This document shows positions 18,382 through 27,728 of a DNA stretch of 64,000 nt, in pieces. The notes below the pieces were generated by a model, which searched no databases, was not told the DNA's origin, and saw nothing but the letters and a program-made list of their open reading frames with translations. The DNA lies in NCBI RefSeq assembly GCF_900582195.1, contig NZ_UTHA01000130.1, forward strand, positions 1-64,000, written 5' to 3'. Position 1 is the stretch's first letter. Every line of letters starts with the position of its first letter. A program made the translations under genes and the position numbers. Source of the stretch: Pseudomonas viridiflava. GTDB lineage: Bacteria; Pseudomonadota; Gammaproteobacteria; Pseudomonadales; Pseudomonadaceae.

Positions 18382-19440
18382 ATGAACCGAGCCATCTACC
18401 TGAATGCCGCTGCGGTGCTGAACGTGGCGGGCAGTGAATGTGCTGACTTGCTCGGTACGCCCTGCGCGGCGCAACCGCTGGCATTTGATGCACAGCGTCA
18501 GGCGTTTGCCTTGCCGACGCCGCGACTGGCCAGTGACCTGTTTGATCGCAAGATCCAGCGCAGTGTCGAACCGCAGGGCTTGCGCCTGTTGCATTGCGCC
18601 GCACGGCTGGCGCCAGCACTGGCGGCGCTGCAATTGCCTGCCTCACGCATTGCCCTGACAGCGGCCATTCCTGAAGTCGATGCGCCGAGCCCTTGCTGGG
18701 ATGCGGTGCAGGCGATCATCGAACAGCCACACAAACAACTCAGCCAATTGTTGGCCAACACACCGCCCCTGCATGCGTTGACCCTGCTCAACAGCAGCGT
18801 CATGGCTTATGTCGCCGAAGCATTGAGTTGCCACGGGCCAATGGGCGGATTTTGTTCTCAGGACAACGCCGGACTGGATGCGCTGATCGAAGCCTGCCAG
18901 CAGATTGGCGAGCGGCATGCCGACGCCGCGTTGGTGGTCAGTAGCAGTCCGAACCTGACTCCGGCCTTGTACCTGCGCGAGCCCGATCAGGCGAGCGAAC
19001 CGATTTTCGGTGAGGGCGCCGCCGCGCTGTTGCTGACGTCGACCCCAGCGCCGGGTGCGGCACACGCCGTGCGCATCGCCGGGTTTACCCGTGGTTACAG
19101 CACCGATCCGCAAAGGTCTGTGGCCGTGGGTCGGCGTGTGATCGACCAGGTCCTGAGTGTCGAGAAACTGCGGGTCGGCGACGTCGAGCATATCGTCGGC
19201 AATTGCGCTGACGGACAAGTGATGAAGTTGCTCGAAGCTTTCCCGCGCGAGATTCGCAGCACCCGCGTCATGACCGGTGAACTGGGCGCCAGCGGCTTGC
19301 TGACAGAGGTTGCACTGACCTTGCACCTCAGCCGTGAAGTAGCGGCGACGCCGGGCTACACGTTGCTTGTCAGCCACACTCGCGCCGGTCACTGGGGCGC
19401 ATTGCTGTTGGCCAGTGAAACCATGGAGAAGCACGCATGA
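18382..19440 (+). CDS. Ketosynthase-like protein without catalytic Cys (CLF-like A)
   Basis: This 352-residue thiolase-fold protein is related to ketosynthases but shorter. Aligning its GGFCSQDNAGLDALIEACQQ region with KS-A puts Asp161 where the nucleophilic Cys should be. The nearby Cys158 is three residues out of register. The HGTST and GHSLAGSG His motifs are replaced (VGNCADGQV and MTGELGASG). It therefore probably cannot condense, and may act as a chain-length-factor-like partner of the gene before it. I start at ATG 18382, just after the KS-A stop. It overlaps the next ketosynthase by 4 bp. An independent structural role is also possible. Confidence 0.8.
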   Translation: MNRAIYLNAAAVLNVAGSECADLLGTPCAAQPLAFDAQRQAFALPTPRLASDLFDRKIQRSVEPQGLRLLHCAARLAPALAALQLPASRIALTAAIPEVDAPSPCWDAVQAIIEQPHKQLSQLLANTPPLHALTLLNSSVMAYVAEALSCHGPMGGFCSQDNAGLDALIEACQQIGERHADAALVVSSSPNLTPALYLREPDQASEPIFGEGAAALLLTSTPAPGAAHAVRIAGFTRGYSTDPQRSVAVGRRVIDQVLSVEKLRVGDVEHIVGNCADGQVMKLLEAFPREIRSTRVMTGELGASGLLTEVALTLHLSREVAATPGYTLLVSHTRAGHWGALLLASETMEKHA

Positions 19441-20732
19441 GTGCGACACGGATTGTGATCACCGGATTGGGCGCCGTTACCGGGTTCGGTTTCGAATGGC
19501 AGACCCTCTGGGAAAAAATGCTCGGCGCTGAACATTGCGTGCGGCCATGGCAGCCGGACGACCTGCAAGAGGCGTCATTTGCGGTGCGCTACGCGGCACC
19601 GGTCGACATGAGCCTGTTGCCGGAAAAACTGCAAAGTCATCCGGCCTGGACGATGCCGCTGGAAAAGCGCAGTCGTTTTGGCTGGGTGGCTGCTACGCAG
19701 GCAGTCGGTGACAGCGGCTTGCAGCCCGAACAGTTGCGGAGCGCGGCGGTGCTGTGTGCCTCGGGAGCACCGCAGCACATGCTCGCCGACATGCTGCTGA
19801 CTGAAGCCCCGAATGCCGGCACGCCGAGCTGGTCATACCTGATGCCGCGGGCCGGGCAAGTGAATGCCGATGGCTCGCTGCGTCAGAGCAACGACCGTCT
19901 GGCGCGGGTAATCGCCGACGACCTGGGTTGTGAAGGGCCGGTGATCAACATCAGCAGTGCCTGTGCCGGTGCTTCACAAGCCATTGGCAATGCCTTTCAG
20001 ATGATTCGTCGCGGAGAAGTCAGCGTTGCGCTGGCGGGTGGCGCCGACTCGGTGCTCAACCTCGACACCATGGCGGCGTTGTATCTGTTGGGTGCCGCGT
20101 CGGGCGAGCAGCGCTGGGGCGCAGATCTGTGTCGCCCGTTCGATCGTGATCGCAGCGGTCTGATTGCCGGTGAGGGCGGTGGTTTCGTCGTGCTGGAAAG
20201 CCTCGAACATGCCTTGGCCCGTGGCGCCACGCCGTATGCCGAGGTGTTGGGTTTTGGCAGCAGTCTCGACGCCTACAAAGTCACCGCACCGCAGCCGGAA
20301 GGACGCGGTGCAGCCCTGGCGATGCAGGCCGCGCTCGACGACGCCGGTTTGCGTGCGCAGCAGATCGATCTGATCAACGCCCACGGCACCTCGACTCCGC
20401 TCAATGACGTGGCCGAAACCCTCGCGATCAAAAGCGTGTTCGCCGAGCACAAGCATTATCGAACCCTGGCCGTCAGCGCCAACAAATCACAGTTCGGTCA
20501 CCTGATTGCAGCCGCTGGCGCTCCTGAATGCATCGTCACCGCGTTGGCCTGCCTCAACGATCTGGTCACGCCAACGGTGAACCTGCATGACGCTGACGAA
20601 CAGTGCGATCTGGATTACTGCGCCGGTCAGGCAGTCAGCCGCCGAGTGGATTACGCGTTGAGCAATTCCTTTGGATTCGGTGGCCTCAATACCTCGCTGG
20701 CCCTTGGCAAATATCGGGAGCATGGACAATGA
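19437..20732 (+). CDS. Beta-ketoacyl-ACP synthase, catalytic (KS-B)
   Basis: This second FabF-like condensing enzyme of the cluster (431 aa) is intact: Cys176 in SSACAGAS, His316 in NAHGTSTPLND, His355 in KSQFGHLIAAAG and C-terminal NSFGFGGLNTSLAL. It is only loosely similar to KS-A, so the two may work on different chain lengths or oxidation states. The start overlaps the CLF-like A stop, and its own stop overlaps CLF-like B, both ATGA. These overlaps indicate co-translation of the KS/partner proteins. Confidence 0.9.
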   Translation: MSATRIVITGLGAVTGFGFEWQTLWEKMLGAEHCVRPWQPDDLQEASFAVRYAAPVDMSLLPEKLQSHPAWTMPLEKRSRFGWVAATQAVGDSGLQPEQLRSAAVLCASGAPQHMLADMLLTEAPNAGTPSWSYLMPRAGQVNADGSLRQSNDRLARVIADDLGCEGPVINISSACAGASQAIGNAFQMIRRGEVSVALAGGADSVLNLDTMAALYLLGAASGEQRWGADLCRPFDRDRSGLIAGEGGGFVVLESLEHALARGATPYAEVLGFGSSLDAYKVTAPQPEGRGAALAMQAALDDAGLRAQQIDLINAHGTSTPLNDVAETLAIKSVFAEHKHYRTLAVSANKSQFGHLIAAAGAPECIVTALACLNDLVTPTVNLHDADEQCDLDYCAGQAVSRRVDYALSNSFGFGGLNTSLALGKYREHGQ

Positions 20733-21937
20733 CTGGCGCCACTGTACGTGTCGCGATCGCCGGCAGCGGTTGTGTATTGCCCACCGGTTGGGGCGTTGAG
20801 GGTTTCTGGTCGGCGGCCCGCGAAGGACGTAGCGCGATCTCGCCCCTGAACTCGTCTTTGTTCCACAGCGAGCGCGTCACGGCGTTCGGACACGTCGCTG
20901 ATCGAGATCATCAACGTAGCCGTCAGGACGTTGCACAAAACCTGCAGCGTTACTGTCCGCCGGCGGTGATCTGGGGCGTCAGTGCGGTGCGCCAGGCGTT
21001 GGCAGAAGCCGGGCTTGAACCGGGTCGCGACAACGTGCGTTTTGGTCTGTATTGCTGCCAGGGCGGTTACACCCATCCCTCGCTCGCGTCTTACGGCGAA
21101 CTGCTGCACGAATGTCAGACCGAGACCGGTGCCGACATGCAGCGTCTGGCCAAACGCGTGTTGCAGGAGCGCGCACTCGATCCGTTCCTGGTGCTCAAGA
21201 GCCTGAGCAACGGTTTGCTCGGCGTCGTCAGTCTGGCCTTGAAGCTTGAGTGCGAATGCAACGCCTACATGCAAGGCGTGGCCGGCAATCTGGCGGCGCT
21301 GCGCGAGGCCTGTGCCGCGCTGCAAAGCGGTCGGATCGACGCGGCCATTGTGGTTGGCGCCGGCAGTGAACTGGATCCGCTGGCGCTTGCCGCACTGGCC
21401 GAGGCGGGGGTGATCAGCACCGAGGGTTCGCCAAGCCTGCGTGCCTTTGATCGCCGGGGCAGTGGCGGCATTGCCGGCGAAGGTGCGGCGGCGCTGGTGT
21501 TGCGTCGCGCCGATGACCTGCCGGCAGGCCCGCAAACCTGCCTGACCGCACTGTTCGCACACCCTCGTCTGGCTTCGCTGAACCTGCCGGACAAAGAGGT
21601 GGATCTGCTGATCAGCAGCGCCACTGGCGAGCCGCACAAGGATGCCGATCTGGCCCGCACGCTGGCACGAACCGGCGCCGCGCACATCACCAGCAGCACG
21701 CCGCTGACCGGCATGCTCAGTGGTGCGCCGAGCCTGGTTGACCTGATCTTTGCCCGGCAGGCCTTGCAGGCGCAAAGCATCCCGCCGGTCAGTGGCCTGG
21801 AGCAACCGCTGGATGCGCATCTGCCGTTTGTGATCGGTGGGCCGCGCGATGCCGTGCTGCACGACTGTCTGGTGATCAACCGCGACGACAACGGCTTCAG
21901 TGCCGGTTACCACCTCGAATTTCACGCAGCCGACTGA
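20729..21937 (+). CDS. Ketosynthase-like protein without catalytic residues (CLF-like B)
   Basis: This 402-residue thiolase-fold protein keeps the ketosynthase N-terminus (VAIAGSGCVLPTGWGVEGFW) and the FDRRGSGGIAGEGAAALVL middle. It has lost all catalytic residues. Val184 (MQGVAGNLAAL) stands at the Cys position, SATGEPHKDADL replaces the HGTST loop, and SSTPLTGMLSGAPSLVD replaces the second His motif. It pairs with KS-B as CLF-like A does with KS-A. The in-frame extension upstream of 20729 lies inside KS-B; the ATG overlapping that stop is the natural start. A 54-bp gap with AAGGGATAG precedes the next gene. Confidence 0.82.
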   Translation: MTGATVRVAIAGSGCVLPTGWGVEGFWSAAREGRSAISPLNSSLFHSERVTAFGHVADRDHQRSRQDVAQNLQRYCPPAVIWGVSAVRQALAEAGLEPGRDNVRFGLYCCQGGYTHPSLASYGELLHECQTETGADMQRLAKRVLQERALDPFLVLKSLSNGLLGVVSLALKLECECNAYMQGVAGNLAALREACAALQSGRIDAAIVVGAGSELDPLALAALAEAGVISTEGSPSLRAFDRRGSGGIAGEGAAALVLRRADDLPAGPQTCLTALFAHPRLASLNLPDKEVDLLISSATGEPHKDADLARTLARTGAAHITSSTPLTGMLSGAPSLVDLIFARQALQAQSIPPVSGLEQPLDAHLPFVIGGPRDAVLHDCLVINRDDNGFSAGYHLEFHAAD

Positions 21938-21991
21938 CCGTCGGCACGCAACGAAACGCAGCTGATTTTTTACTCAAGGGATAGAACTGTC

Positions 21992-24862
21992 ATGGATTAC
22001 CGCGATTACGTACGGCCGAAATTCGTTGAATTGATGCAGGCCCTGGGCCTCGAATGTCAGTTTCACAGAGCGCTGGGCAGCAAACTGTTTTACCGCGACC
22101 GGCAGGGCGAAGAGGTGACTGTCACTGACTTCCTCGGCGGTTACGGCGCCGCGTTGTATGGCCACAACGATCCGCAATTTGTCGATCAACTCGTCGACCT
22201 GTTGCGTGCCGATGTGCCGTTCAACGCGCAGATGTCGGTGCGCGGTGCGGCGGGGCAGTTGGGGCGTGAACTCAGTGAAGCGTTCAACCGTGAGCTGAAC
22301 AACAGCGAACGCTACATTTCGACCTTCTCCAACAGTGGCGCCGAGTCGGTGGAAATCGCCGTCAAGCACGCCGAATATCGCCGTCAGAAAAACCTGCAGA
22401 AACAATTCGACGAGCGTGATTTCGCCCTCGCCAATCTGGTCGCCAGCGACAAGGCTTACGTCGAACTGGACACTGACGATCTCGATTTGCCCGCCGGTCT
22501 GCTGCCGCAGAATCTGTCCTGCGTCACCGTGCGCCAAGTGGCCGAAGCGGTGCGTCAGCACAACCTGGCGCAGTTGCATGTGGAGCCGGTATTCCTCGCT
22601 GTGCGCGGCAGCTTCCACGGCAAACTGGTGAACACCGTTCAGTTGACCTATGGCAAGCAGTACCGCAAGCCGTTCGCCCGTTTCGGCCTCAACGTCGAGT
22701 TCATCGACCCGCAGCAACCCCAGCAATTGCAAGAGCTGCCGGCCCGTCATATCCGTCATTGGCTGAGCCTGGAATGGAGTGGCGAAACCCTGCAGGTTCG
22801 CCGTGAGGCGTTCAGTGCGATCACCGCTGTATTGCTGGAGCCGATTCAGGGCGAGGGCGGGATCAACGAGTTCGCCAGTGAGTTTTATCTGGGCCTGCGG
22901 CGCCTGTGCAACGAGCAGCAATGCCCGCTGATCATCGATGAAGTGCAATCCGGTTTCGGCCGTACCGGCACCTTGCTCGGCGCCAGCCATTTCAACTTGC
23001 AGGGTGATTACTACTGCCTGTCGAAAGCACTGGGAGGTGGTCTGATGAAAATCGCCGCAACGGTGATTCGCGCCAGCCACTACGAAAACGATTTCAGCTA
23101 CATCCACAGTTCGACCTTTGCCGAAGATGACGCGTCCTGCCATATCGCCCTGTCGGCCCTGCGCCGTCTGTTCGAGAACGACAGCGCGATGCTCAAGGAC
23201 GTGAACAAGAAGGGCGAGTACCTCAAGGCTTCGCTGCTGGAACTCAAAGCAGCGTACCCGGACGTCATCGCCGACGTGCGTGGGCGCGGCTTGCTGCTGG
23301 GCTTCGAACTGCACGACCTGACCGGCACCAGTTCACTGGTTCAGGCATCGGCGCAATACAACGATGCGCTGGGCTACATCATCGCCGGCTATCTGCTGCA
23401 ATTCGAATCGCTGCGCGTGGCGCCGTCGGGCAGCAACGCCAATGTGATCCGTCTGGAACCGCCGGTGTGCATCACCTTCGAAGAGATCGACGGACTGATC
23501 GCTTCCTTGCAGAAAGTCTGCGACATGCTGCGCCGCCGCGATGCCTTCCCGCTGGCGGCTGGTGTGTGTGCCGACAGCATCGCTGAGGTGCCGGCGCGCG
23601 AGGTCAGCTTCAAGGAGAGCGAAACCCGCCCAAAGTCTGACGAGAACGTGCGCGTAGTGGCTCGCGTGGCGTTCATCAACCATTTGATTGATTCGGACAT
23701 GCTCAGCGACGTCGATCCTTCACTGTCGACCCTGAGCGCAGAACAGAAGCGCGAATTCATCAAACGCATGGCTCCCGAGCGTCGTGCCGCGCCCATCGGC
23801 CCGGTGCAGATTCGCTCGAAGCTCGGCACCGCCGTGGAGTTCACCCTGTACCCGCTGTGCATGGATTCCGATGCCATGGCGGCGTACATCGCCAGCGGCG
23901 ATCTGCAAACCATCCGCGAAGAAGTCGGCAATCGCATCAAGGATGCCCGCGCCGATGGCTACAGCGTCGCCGGGCTGGGCATGTACACCTCGATCGTCAC
24001 CAACAACTGCCAAGCGCTGCAGATCCCCGATATGGCGCTGACCTCCGGTAACGCACTGACCATCGGCATGGGCCTGGAAGCCATCGAACAGGGCTGCAAG
24101 CAGCAAGGCCTTGAGCTGGGCGAGCAGACCGCTGCAGTGGTCGGTGCCGCTGGCAACATCGCCTCGACCTACGCCTCGCTGCTGTCGACCAGTGTCGAGC
24201 ACCTGATCCTCATCGGTAGCGGCCGCGACGGTTCCCTGCGTCGTCTGGAAAAAACCGCGCAACAGATTTACGCCGAAGCCGCCCGCGCGATCCTCAAGGG
24301 TGTCGCCGAACACGATCGCCTCGCCCGTCGCCTGCAGCAAATTGATGGAATCGATGGACTCTTGCAGGCCCACGGCAGCAGTGCCGATCTGGGCCTGCGT
24401 GTGGCGAAACTGGTCGAGGAACGCCTGGGCGCGAATGCCTTCATCACCGTCAGCAACGATCTTGAGGTGCTGAAACAGGCGCGCATCGTGCTCTGCGCGG
24501 CGAACGCACCGCAGCCGTTTCTCGGTGCCGAACACTTCGCCGAAAACAGCGTGATCTGCGACATCGCCGTACCGCTGAACGTTGACCAGAACCTCGCCAG
24601 CCAGCGCTCCGACGTGCTCTACATGCACGGCGGCATCGTGCAGACGCCGCTGGGTGATGGCCTGGTGAAAAACGTTCGCGCCTATCTCAAGCAAGGTCAG
24701 TTGTACGCGTGCATGGCCGAATCGGTGCTGATGGGCCTGTCCGGTATGAAACAGCACTACTCCTACGGCGACATCAGCCGCGAGCAAGTGCAGCAGATTC
24801 GTGCACTGGCGGCGACTCACGGCTTCAGCCTCGCGCAGTTCAAAACCGACAACTCGCTTTAA
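21992..24862 (+). CDS. Bifunctional class III aminotransferase / acyl-ACP reductase (AAR-like)
   Basis: This 956-residue fusion has two domains. Residues 1-500 are a class III PLP aminotransferase: Asp316 in DEVQSGFGRTG contacts PLP, and Lys345 in LSKALGGG is the Schiff-base Lys. Residues 600-956 resemble cyanobacterial acyl-ACP reductase. The shared features are a GMYTSIVTNN segment, ALTSGNALTIG, a Rossmann loop GAAGNIAS (718-725), YMHGGIVQTPLGD, and LYACMAES with Cys907 at the position of the acyl-accepting Cys. The predicted reaction is acyl-ACP to fatty aldehyde, then transamination to a primary amine. Tambjamine and prodiginine pathways also fuse a thioester reductase to an aminotransferase. 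It lies mid-operon after the KS genes. Confidence 0.88.
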   Translation: MDYRDYVRPKFVELMQALGLECQFHRALGSKLFYRDRQGEEVTVTDFLGGYGAALYGHNDPQFVDQLVDLLRADVPFNAQMSVRGAAGQLGRELSEAFNRELNNSERYISTFSNSGAESVEIAVKHAEYRRQKNLQKQFDERDFALANLVASDKAYVELDTDDLDLPAGLLPQNLSCVTVRQVAEAVRQHNLAQLHVEPVFLAVRGSFHGKLVNTVQLTYGKQYRKPFARFGLNVEFIDPQQPQQLQELPARHIRHWLSLEWSGETLQVRREAFSAITAVLLEPIQGEGGINEFASEFYLGLRRLCNEQQCPLIIDEVQSGFGRTGTLLGASHFNLQGDYYCLSKALGGGLMKIAATVIRASHYENDFSYIHSSTFAEDDASCHIALSALRRLFENDSAMLKDVNKKGEYLKASLLELKAAYPDVIADVRGRGLLLGFELHDLTGTSSLVQASAQYNDALGYIIAGYLLQFESLRVAPSGSNANVIRLEPPVCITFEEIDGLIASLQKVCDMLRRRDAFPLAAGVCADSIAEVPAREVSFKESETRPKSDENVRVVARVAFINHLIDSDMLSDVDPSLSTLSAEQKREFIKRMAPERRAAPIGPVQIRSKLGTAVEFTLYPLCMDSDAMAAYIASGDLQTIREEVGNRIKDARADGYSVAGLGMYTSIVTNNCQALQIPDMALTSGNALTIGMGLEAIEQGCKQQGLELGEQTAAVVGAAGNIASTYASLLSTSVEHLILIGSGRDGSLRRLEKTAQQIYAEAARAILKGVAEHDRLARRLQQIDGIDGLLQAHGSSADLGLRVAKLVEERLGANAFITVSNDLEVLKQARIVLCAANAPQPFLGAEHFAENSVICDIAVPLNVDQNLASQRSDVLYMHGGIVQTPLGDGLVKNVRAYLKQGQLYACMAESVLMGLSGMKQHYSYGDISREQVQQIRALAATHGFSLAQFKTDNSL

Positions 24863-24871
24863 GGAACGGTC

Positions 24872-25609
24872 ATGCCGAATAAAGTAGCAGTGGTGACCGG
24901 TGGCAGTCGCGGCATCGGTCGGGCGATTGTCCAGACCTTGGCCGGTGCCGGTTATCAGATCGCGTTCAGTTACGTGCGCGATGAAGTCGCGGCGATGGCC
25001 TTGCGCGATGAGGTCCAGGCGTCGGGCATCGATTGCCTGGCGTTGCAGTGCGATGTCAGCAGCGGCGACAGCATCAAGGCGTTTTTCGAACGGGTCGATC
25101 AGCATTTCCAGCGCATCGATCTGTTGGTCAACAACGCCGGTATCACCCGCGATGGTTTGCTGGCGACGATGTCGGCGCGCGATCTGGTCGAGGTGATCCA
25201 GACCAACCTGATTGGCACCATGCTCTGCTGTCAGCAGGTGGTGCCGGGCATGATGCGCCAGCGCAGCGGTTGCATCGTCAACATCAGTTCGGTGGCGGCG
25301 CAGAAGCCCGGTAAAGGCCAAAGCAACTATGCCGCTGCCAAGGGCGGGGTCGAATCGTTGACCCGTGCTTTGGCGGTGGAGCTGGCGCCGCGCAACATTC
25401 GCGTCAACGCGGTCGCCCCGGGCATCGTCAAGACCGAGATGAGTACGGCGCTGATCGGCAGTCAGCAGGAGGAAATCCAGTCGCGTCTGCTGATCAAACG
25501 CTACGCGGAACCGGAAGAAATTGCCGAAGCGGTGCTGTACCTCGCCGATCGCGGTTTGTACCTGACCGGGGAGGTCCTGTCGGTTAACGGCGGGTTGAAA
25601 ATGCCATGA
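24872..25609 (+). CDS. 3-oxoacyl-ACP reductase, FabG-like
   Basis: This is a 245-residue classical SDR, predicted to reduce the beta-keto group of ACP-bound intermediates with NADPH. It has the cofactor loop TGGSRGIG (9-16), NNAG, the Ser of NISSVAA, Tyr153 and Lys157 in YAAAKGG, and the FabG-type NIRVNAVAPGIVKTEM. It follows the aminotransferase/reductase by 9 bp with AAGGAACGGTC as ribosome-binding site. It overlaps the next SDR gene by an ATGA. Being inside the cluster it is likely dedicated to this pathway rather than to primary fatty-acid synthesis. Confidence 0.88.
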   Translation: MPNKVAVVTGGSRGIGRAIVQTLAGAGYQIAFSYVRDEVAAMALRDEVQASGIDCLALQCDVSSGDSIKAFFERVDQHFQRIDLLVNNAGITRDGLLATMSARDLVEVIQTNLIGTMLCCQQVVPGMMRQRSGCIVNISSVAAQKPGKGQSNYAAAKGGVESLTRALAVELAPRNIRVNAVAPGIVKTEMSTALIGSQQEEIQSRLLIKRYAEPEEIAEAVLYLADRGLYLTGEVLSVNGGLKMP

Positions 25610-26370
25610 GCCGCACCATTCTGATTACCGGAGCGGCGAAAGGCATCGGCCGTGCGGTCGCCGAGAACTTTGCCGCCGACGCAGACAATCGCTTGATCCT
25701 GCTGGATCTCGATCTGGCCGAACTGCAGCGCTGGGTCGACGAGCGACAAGAGCAGATCAAGGCGCGGGTCGAGACCCATGCGGCGAACATTGCCGACCTG
25801 CCGGCCATGCAAGCGTTCTTTAAAACCCTCGGTTCGCAAGTCGAATACGTCGATGTGCTGGTCAACAGCGCCGGCATTTGCAACGAGAACGAACCGGAAG
25901 ATCTACACAACTGGCACAAGGTGATTTCGGTCAACCTCAACGGCACGTTCTACGTGACCTCGCTGTGCCTGGCGCTGATGCCCGACGGTGGGCGGATCAT
26001 CAACATGTCGTCAATCCTCGGCCGTGCCGGCAAGGTGCGCAACACTGCGTACTGCGCGTCCAAGCACGGCATCATCGGCATGACCAAGGCGCTGGCGCTG
26101 GATCTCGCTTCGCGGCAGATCACCGTCAACGCGATTCTGCCGGCGTGGATCGATACGCCAATGTTGCAAGGTGAACTGGCGACGCAAGCGGCGATTGCCG
26201 GTTTGACCCAGGAGCAGATCGTCCGCAACGCTAAGAAGAAACTGCCGATGCGCCGTTTCATCCAGAGCGAAGAAGTGGCGGCGATGGTGCGTTACCTGGC
26301 CAGCCCCGAGGCTGGCGGGGTCACCGCCCAGAGTCTGGTGATCGATGGCGGTGTCGGGTTGGGAATGTAG
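25606..26370 (+). CDS. Short-chain dehydrogenase/reductase
   Basis: This second SDR of the cluster (254 aa) has TGAAKGIG (8-15), the Ser of NMSSILG, and Tyr/Lys in YCASKHG. The pattern resembles 3-hydroxyacyl or 3-hydroxybutyrate-type dehydrogenases more than FabG. It may set a second oxidation state on the chain, or act on the aldehyde or amine product; its substrate cannot be read from sequence. It is translationally coupled to the FabG-like gene, and the outer-membrane protein gene follows 2 bp later. Confidence 0.85.
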   Translation: MSRTILITGAAKGIGRAVAENFAADADNRLILLDLDLAELQRWVDERQEQIKARVETHAANIADLPAMQAFFKTLGSQVEYVDVLVNSAGICNENEPEDLHNWHKVISVNLNGTFYVTSLCLALMPDGGRIINMSSILGRAGKVRNTAYCASKHGIIGMTKALALDLASRQITVNAILPAWIDTPMLQGELATQAAIAGLTQEQIVRNAKKKLPMRRFIQSEEVAAMVRYLASPEAGGVTAQSLVIDGGVGLGM

Positions 26371-26372
26371 CG

Positions 26373-27671
26373 ATGCCTCGATTTCACAACAGTCACATCG
26401 TGGGTGCGGTGTGGGCTTGCATGACTGCGCCCGCCGCGATGGCCGAATTGACCGTCGCTGATCTGAAGCCCGATTACGTCGACGGTGAAGTCGGCGTGGC
26501 CACAGCTTTGCGCCTGCACGGCGACGATCAGGTCACGCAAAAAGCCGTGTATTTCAAAGCCAACCTGGAAGACAACTGGGAGGGTGGGTACTACAAGGCC
26601 AAGGGCCGCGTGCGTTACGACGCGCGCTATGACGGCAACAATCCGTACAGCGAACGGGCGCGCGACAAGTACCGTTTCGACGCCGATTGGCGGCACCTCT
26701 ACGTCGGCCATTCGCTGGGTGACGGCGAAGTGACGGTGGGCTGGCAGCAAGTGGTCTGGGGCCGCGCGGATGAATTGCGCGTGCTCGATCAGATCAACCC
26801 GCTGGACTATCGCGATGGTCTGACGCCGCTGCTCGAAGACAGCCGCATCGCCGTGCCCATGGTGCGTTTTGCGCAACCGGTGGGCGAGTGGGAACTGGAG
26901 GCGCTGTGGATCACTGACTTCGTGAAAAACCAGGCGCCGGTTGAGGGCAGTGAATTTGCCGCGCCACTGTTTGCTACGCCGGACCCGCAGTATTTCCTGC
27001 TCGATTCCAAGCCCGGCTATGACGGCGACAAAGGCTATTCCTATGGCTTGAGCGCCAACGGACGGATCGGCGCAGTGGACACGAGTTTTGTCGCCTTGAG
27101 CGCCCGCCAGCAAGACCCGGTGTACGCGGTCGAAGGCCTCGCCGACGACGGCCGTACGCGGCTGGAACGGCAGTTTCCCCGTTACACCATGGGCGGTGCC
27201 GGTCTGGCGATCGACGCCGGGCACAGCATCGTGGTGCGCAGCGAGGTGGCGTATTTCGACAACTGGCGAGTGACCAATCCGACGCGTGCCTACGGTGCCG
27301 ACAGCACGCCCATGGTCAAGTCGCTGCTGGGTGTCGACTACCTGTTGCGCGACTGGCTGATCTCCGCGCAGTGGCAGGAGCAGGTGTTGCTCGATTGGCA
27401 GGACGGCATGTTGCAGGACAAGCGTGAGCCGCTGTTCACCCTGTCGGCCGAAGGCACCCATTGGCAGGACCGCCTCAAGAGTCGTCTGGTGGTCGCTGGC
27501 TCACCGCCGTTTCAGGACGACGCATTGCTGCAAGGCATCTTCACCTACAAGCCGGTCGACTACATCAAGCTCGGCCTGGAAGTCGACGTGTTCTTCGGCA
27601 AGCCCGAGAAGACTTTCGGCGAGTACAGCAAGCGCGATCAAGTGCGGCTGTCGGCCGGTTATCTGTTCTGA
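26373..27671 (+). CDS. Outer-membrane beta-barrel protein, DUF1302-like
   Basis: This 432-residue exported protein has a signal peptide ending near AAMA (residue 24) and alternating hydrophobic strands. It ends in Phe (LSAGYLF), the usual signal for BAM-assembled barrels. The segment VVWGRADELRVLDQINPLDYRD parallels the WG...NPxD motif of the larger DUF1302 protein encoded at 50977-52935, so the two are probably related. It starts 2 bp after the second SDR and precedes a LolA-like protein and an MMPL transporter, suggesting it receives or releases the cluster's lipid product at the outer membrane. That role is inferred. Confidence 0.75.
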   Translation: MPRFHNSHIVGAVWACMTAPAAMAELTVADLKPDYVDGEVGVATALRLHGDDQVTQKAVYFKANLEDNWEGGYYKAKGRVRYDARYDGNNPYSERARDKYRFDADWRHLYVGHSLGDGEVTVGWQQVVWGRADELRVLDQINPLDYRDGLTPLLEDSRIAVPMVRFAQPVGEWELEALWITDFVKNQAPVEGSEFAAPLFATPDPQYFLLDSKPGYDGDKGYSYGLSANGRIGAVDTSFVALSARQQDPVYAVEGLADDGRTRLERQFPRYTMGGAGLAIDAGHSIVVRSEVAYFDNWRVTNPTRAYGADSTPMVKSLLGVDYLLRDWLISAQWQEQVLLDWQDGMLQDKREPLFTLSAEGTHWQDRLKSRLVVAGSPPFQDDALLQGIFTYKPVDYIKLGLEVDVFFGKPEKTFGEYSKRDQVRLSAGYLF

Positions 27672-27728
27672 CCCATCATGCCTGCCGCACTCGCGCAGGT
27701 GCACTCATCCAACGAAAAGGAAGTTGTT

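Noticed and set aside
23720..25321. 533-codon open frame antisense to the aminotransferase-reductase and FabG genes
   Set aside because: It spans two confidently assigned genes on the opposite strand and looks like GC-skewed noise.
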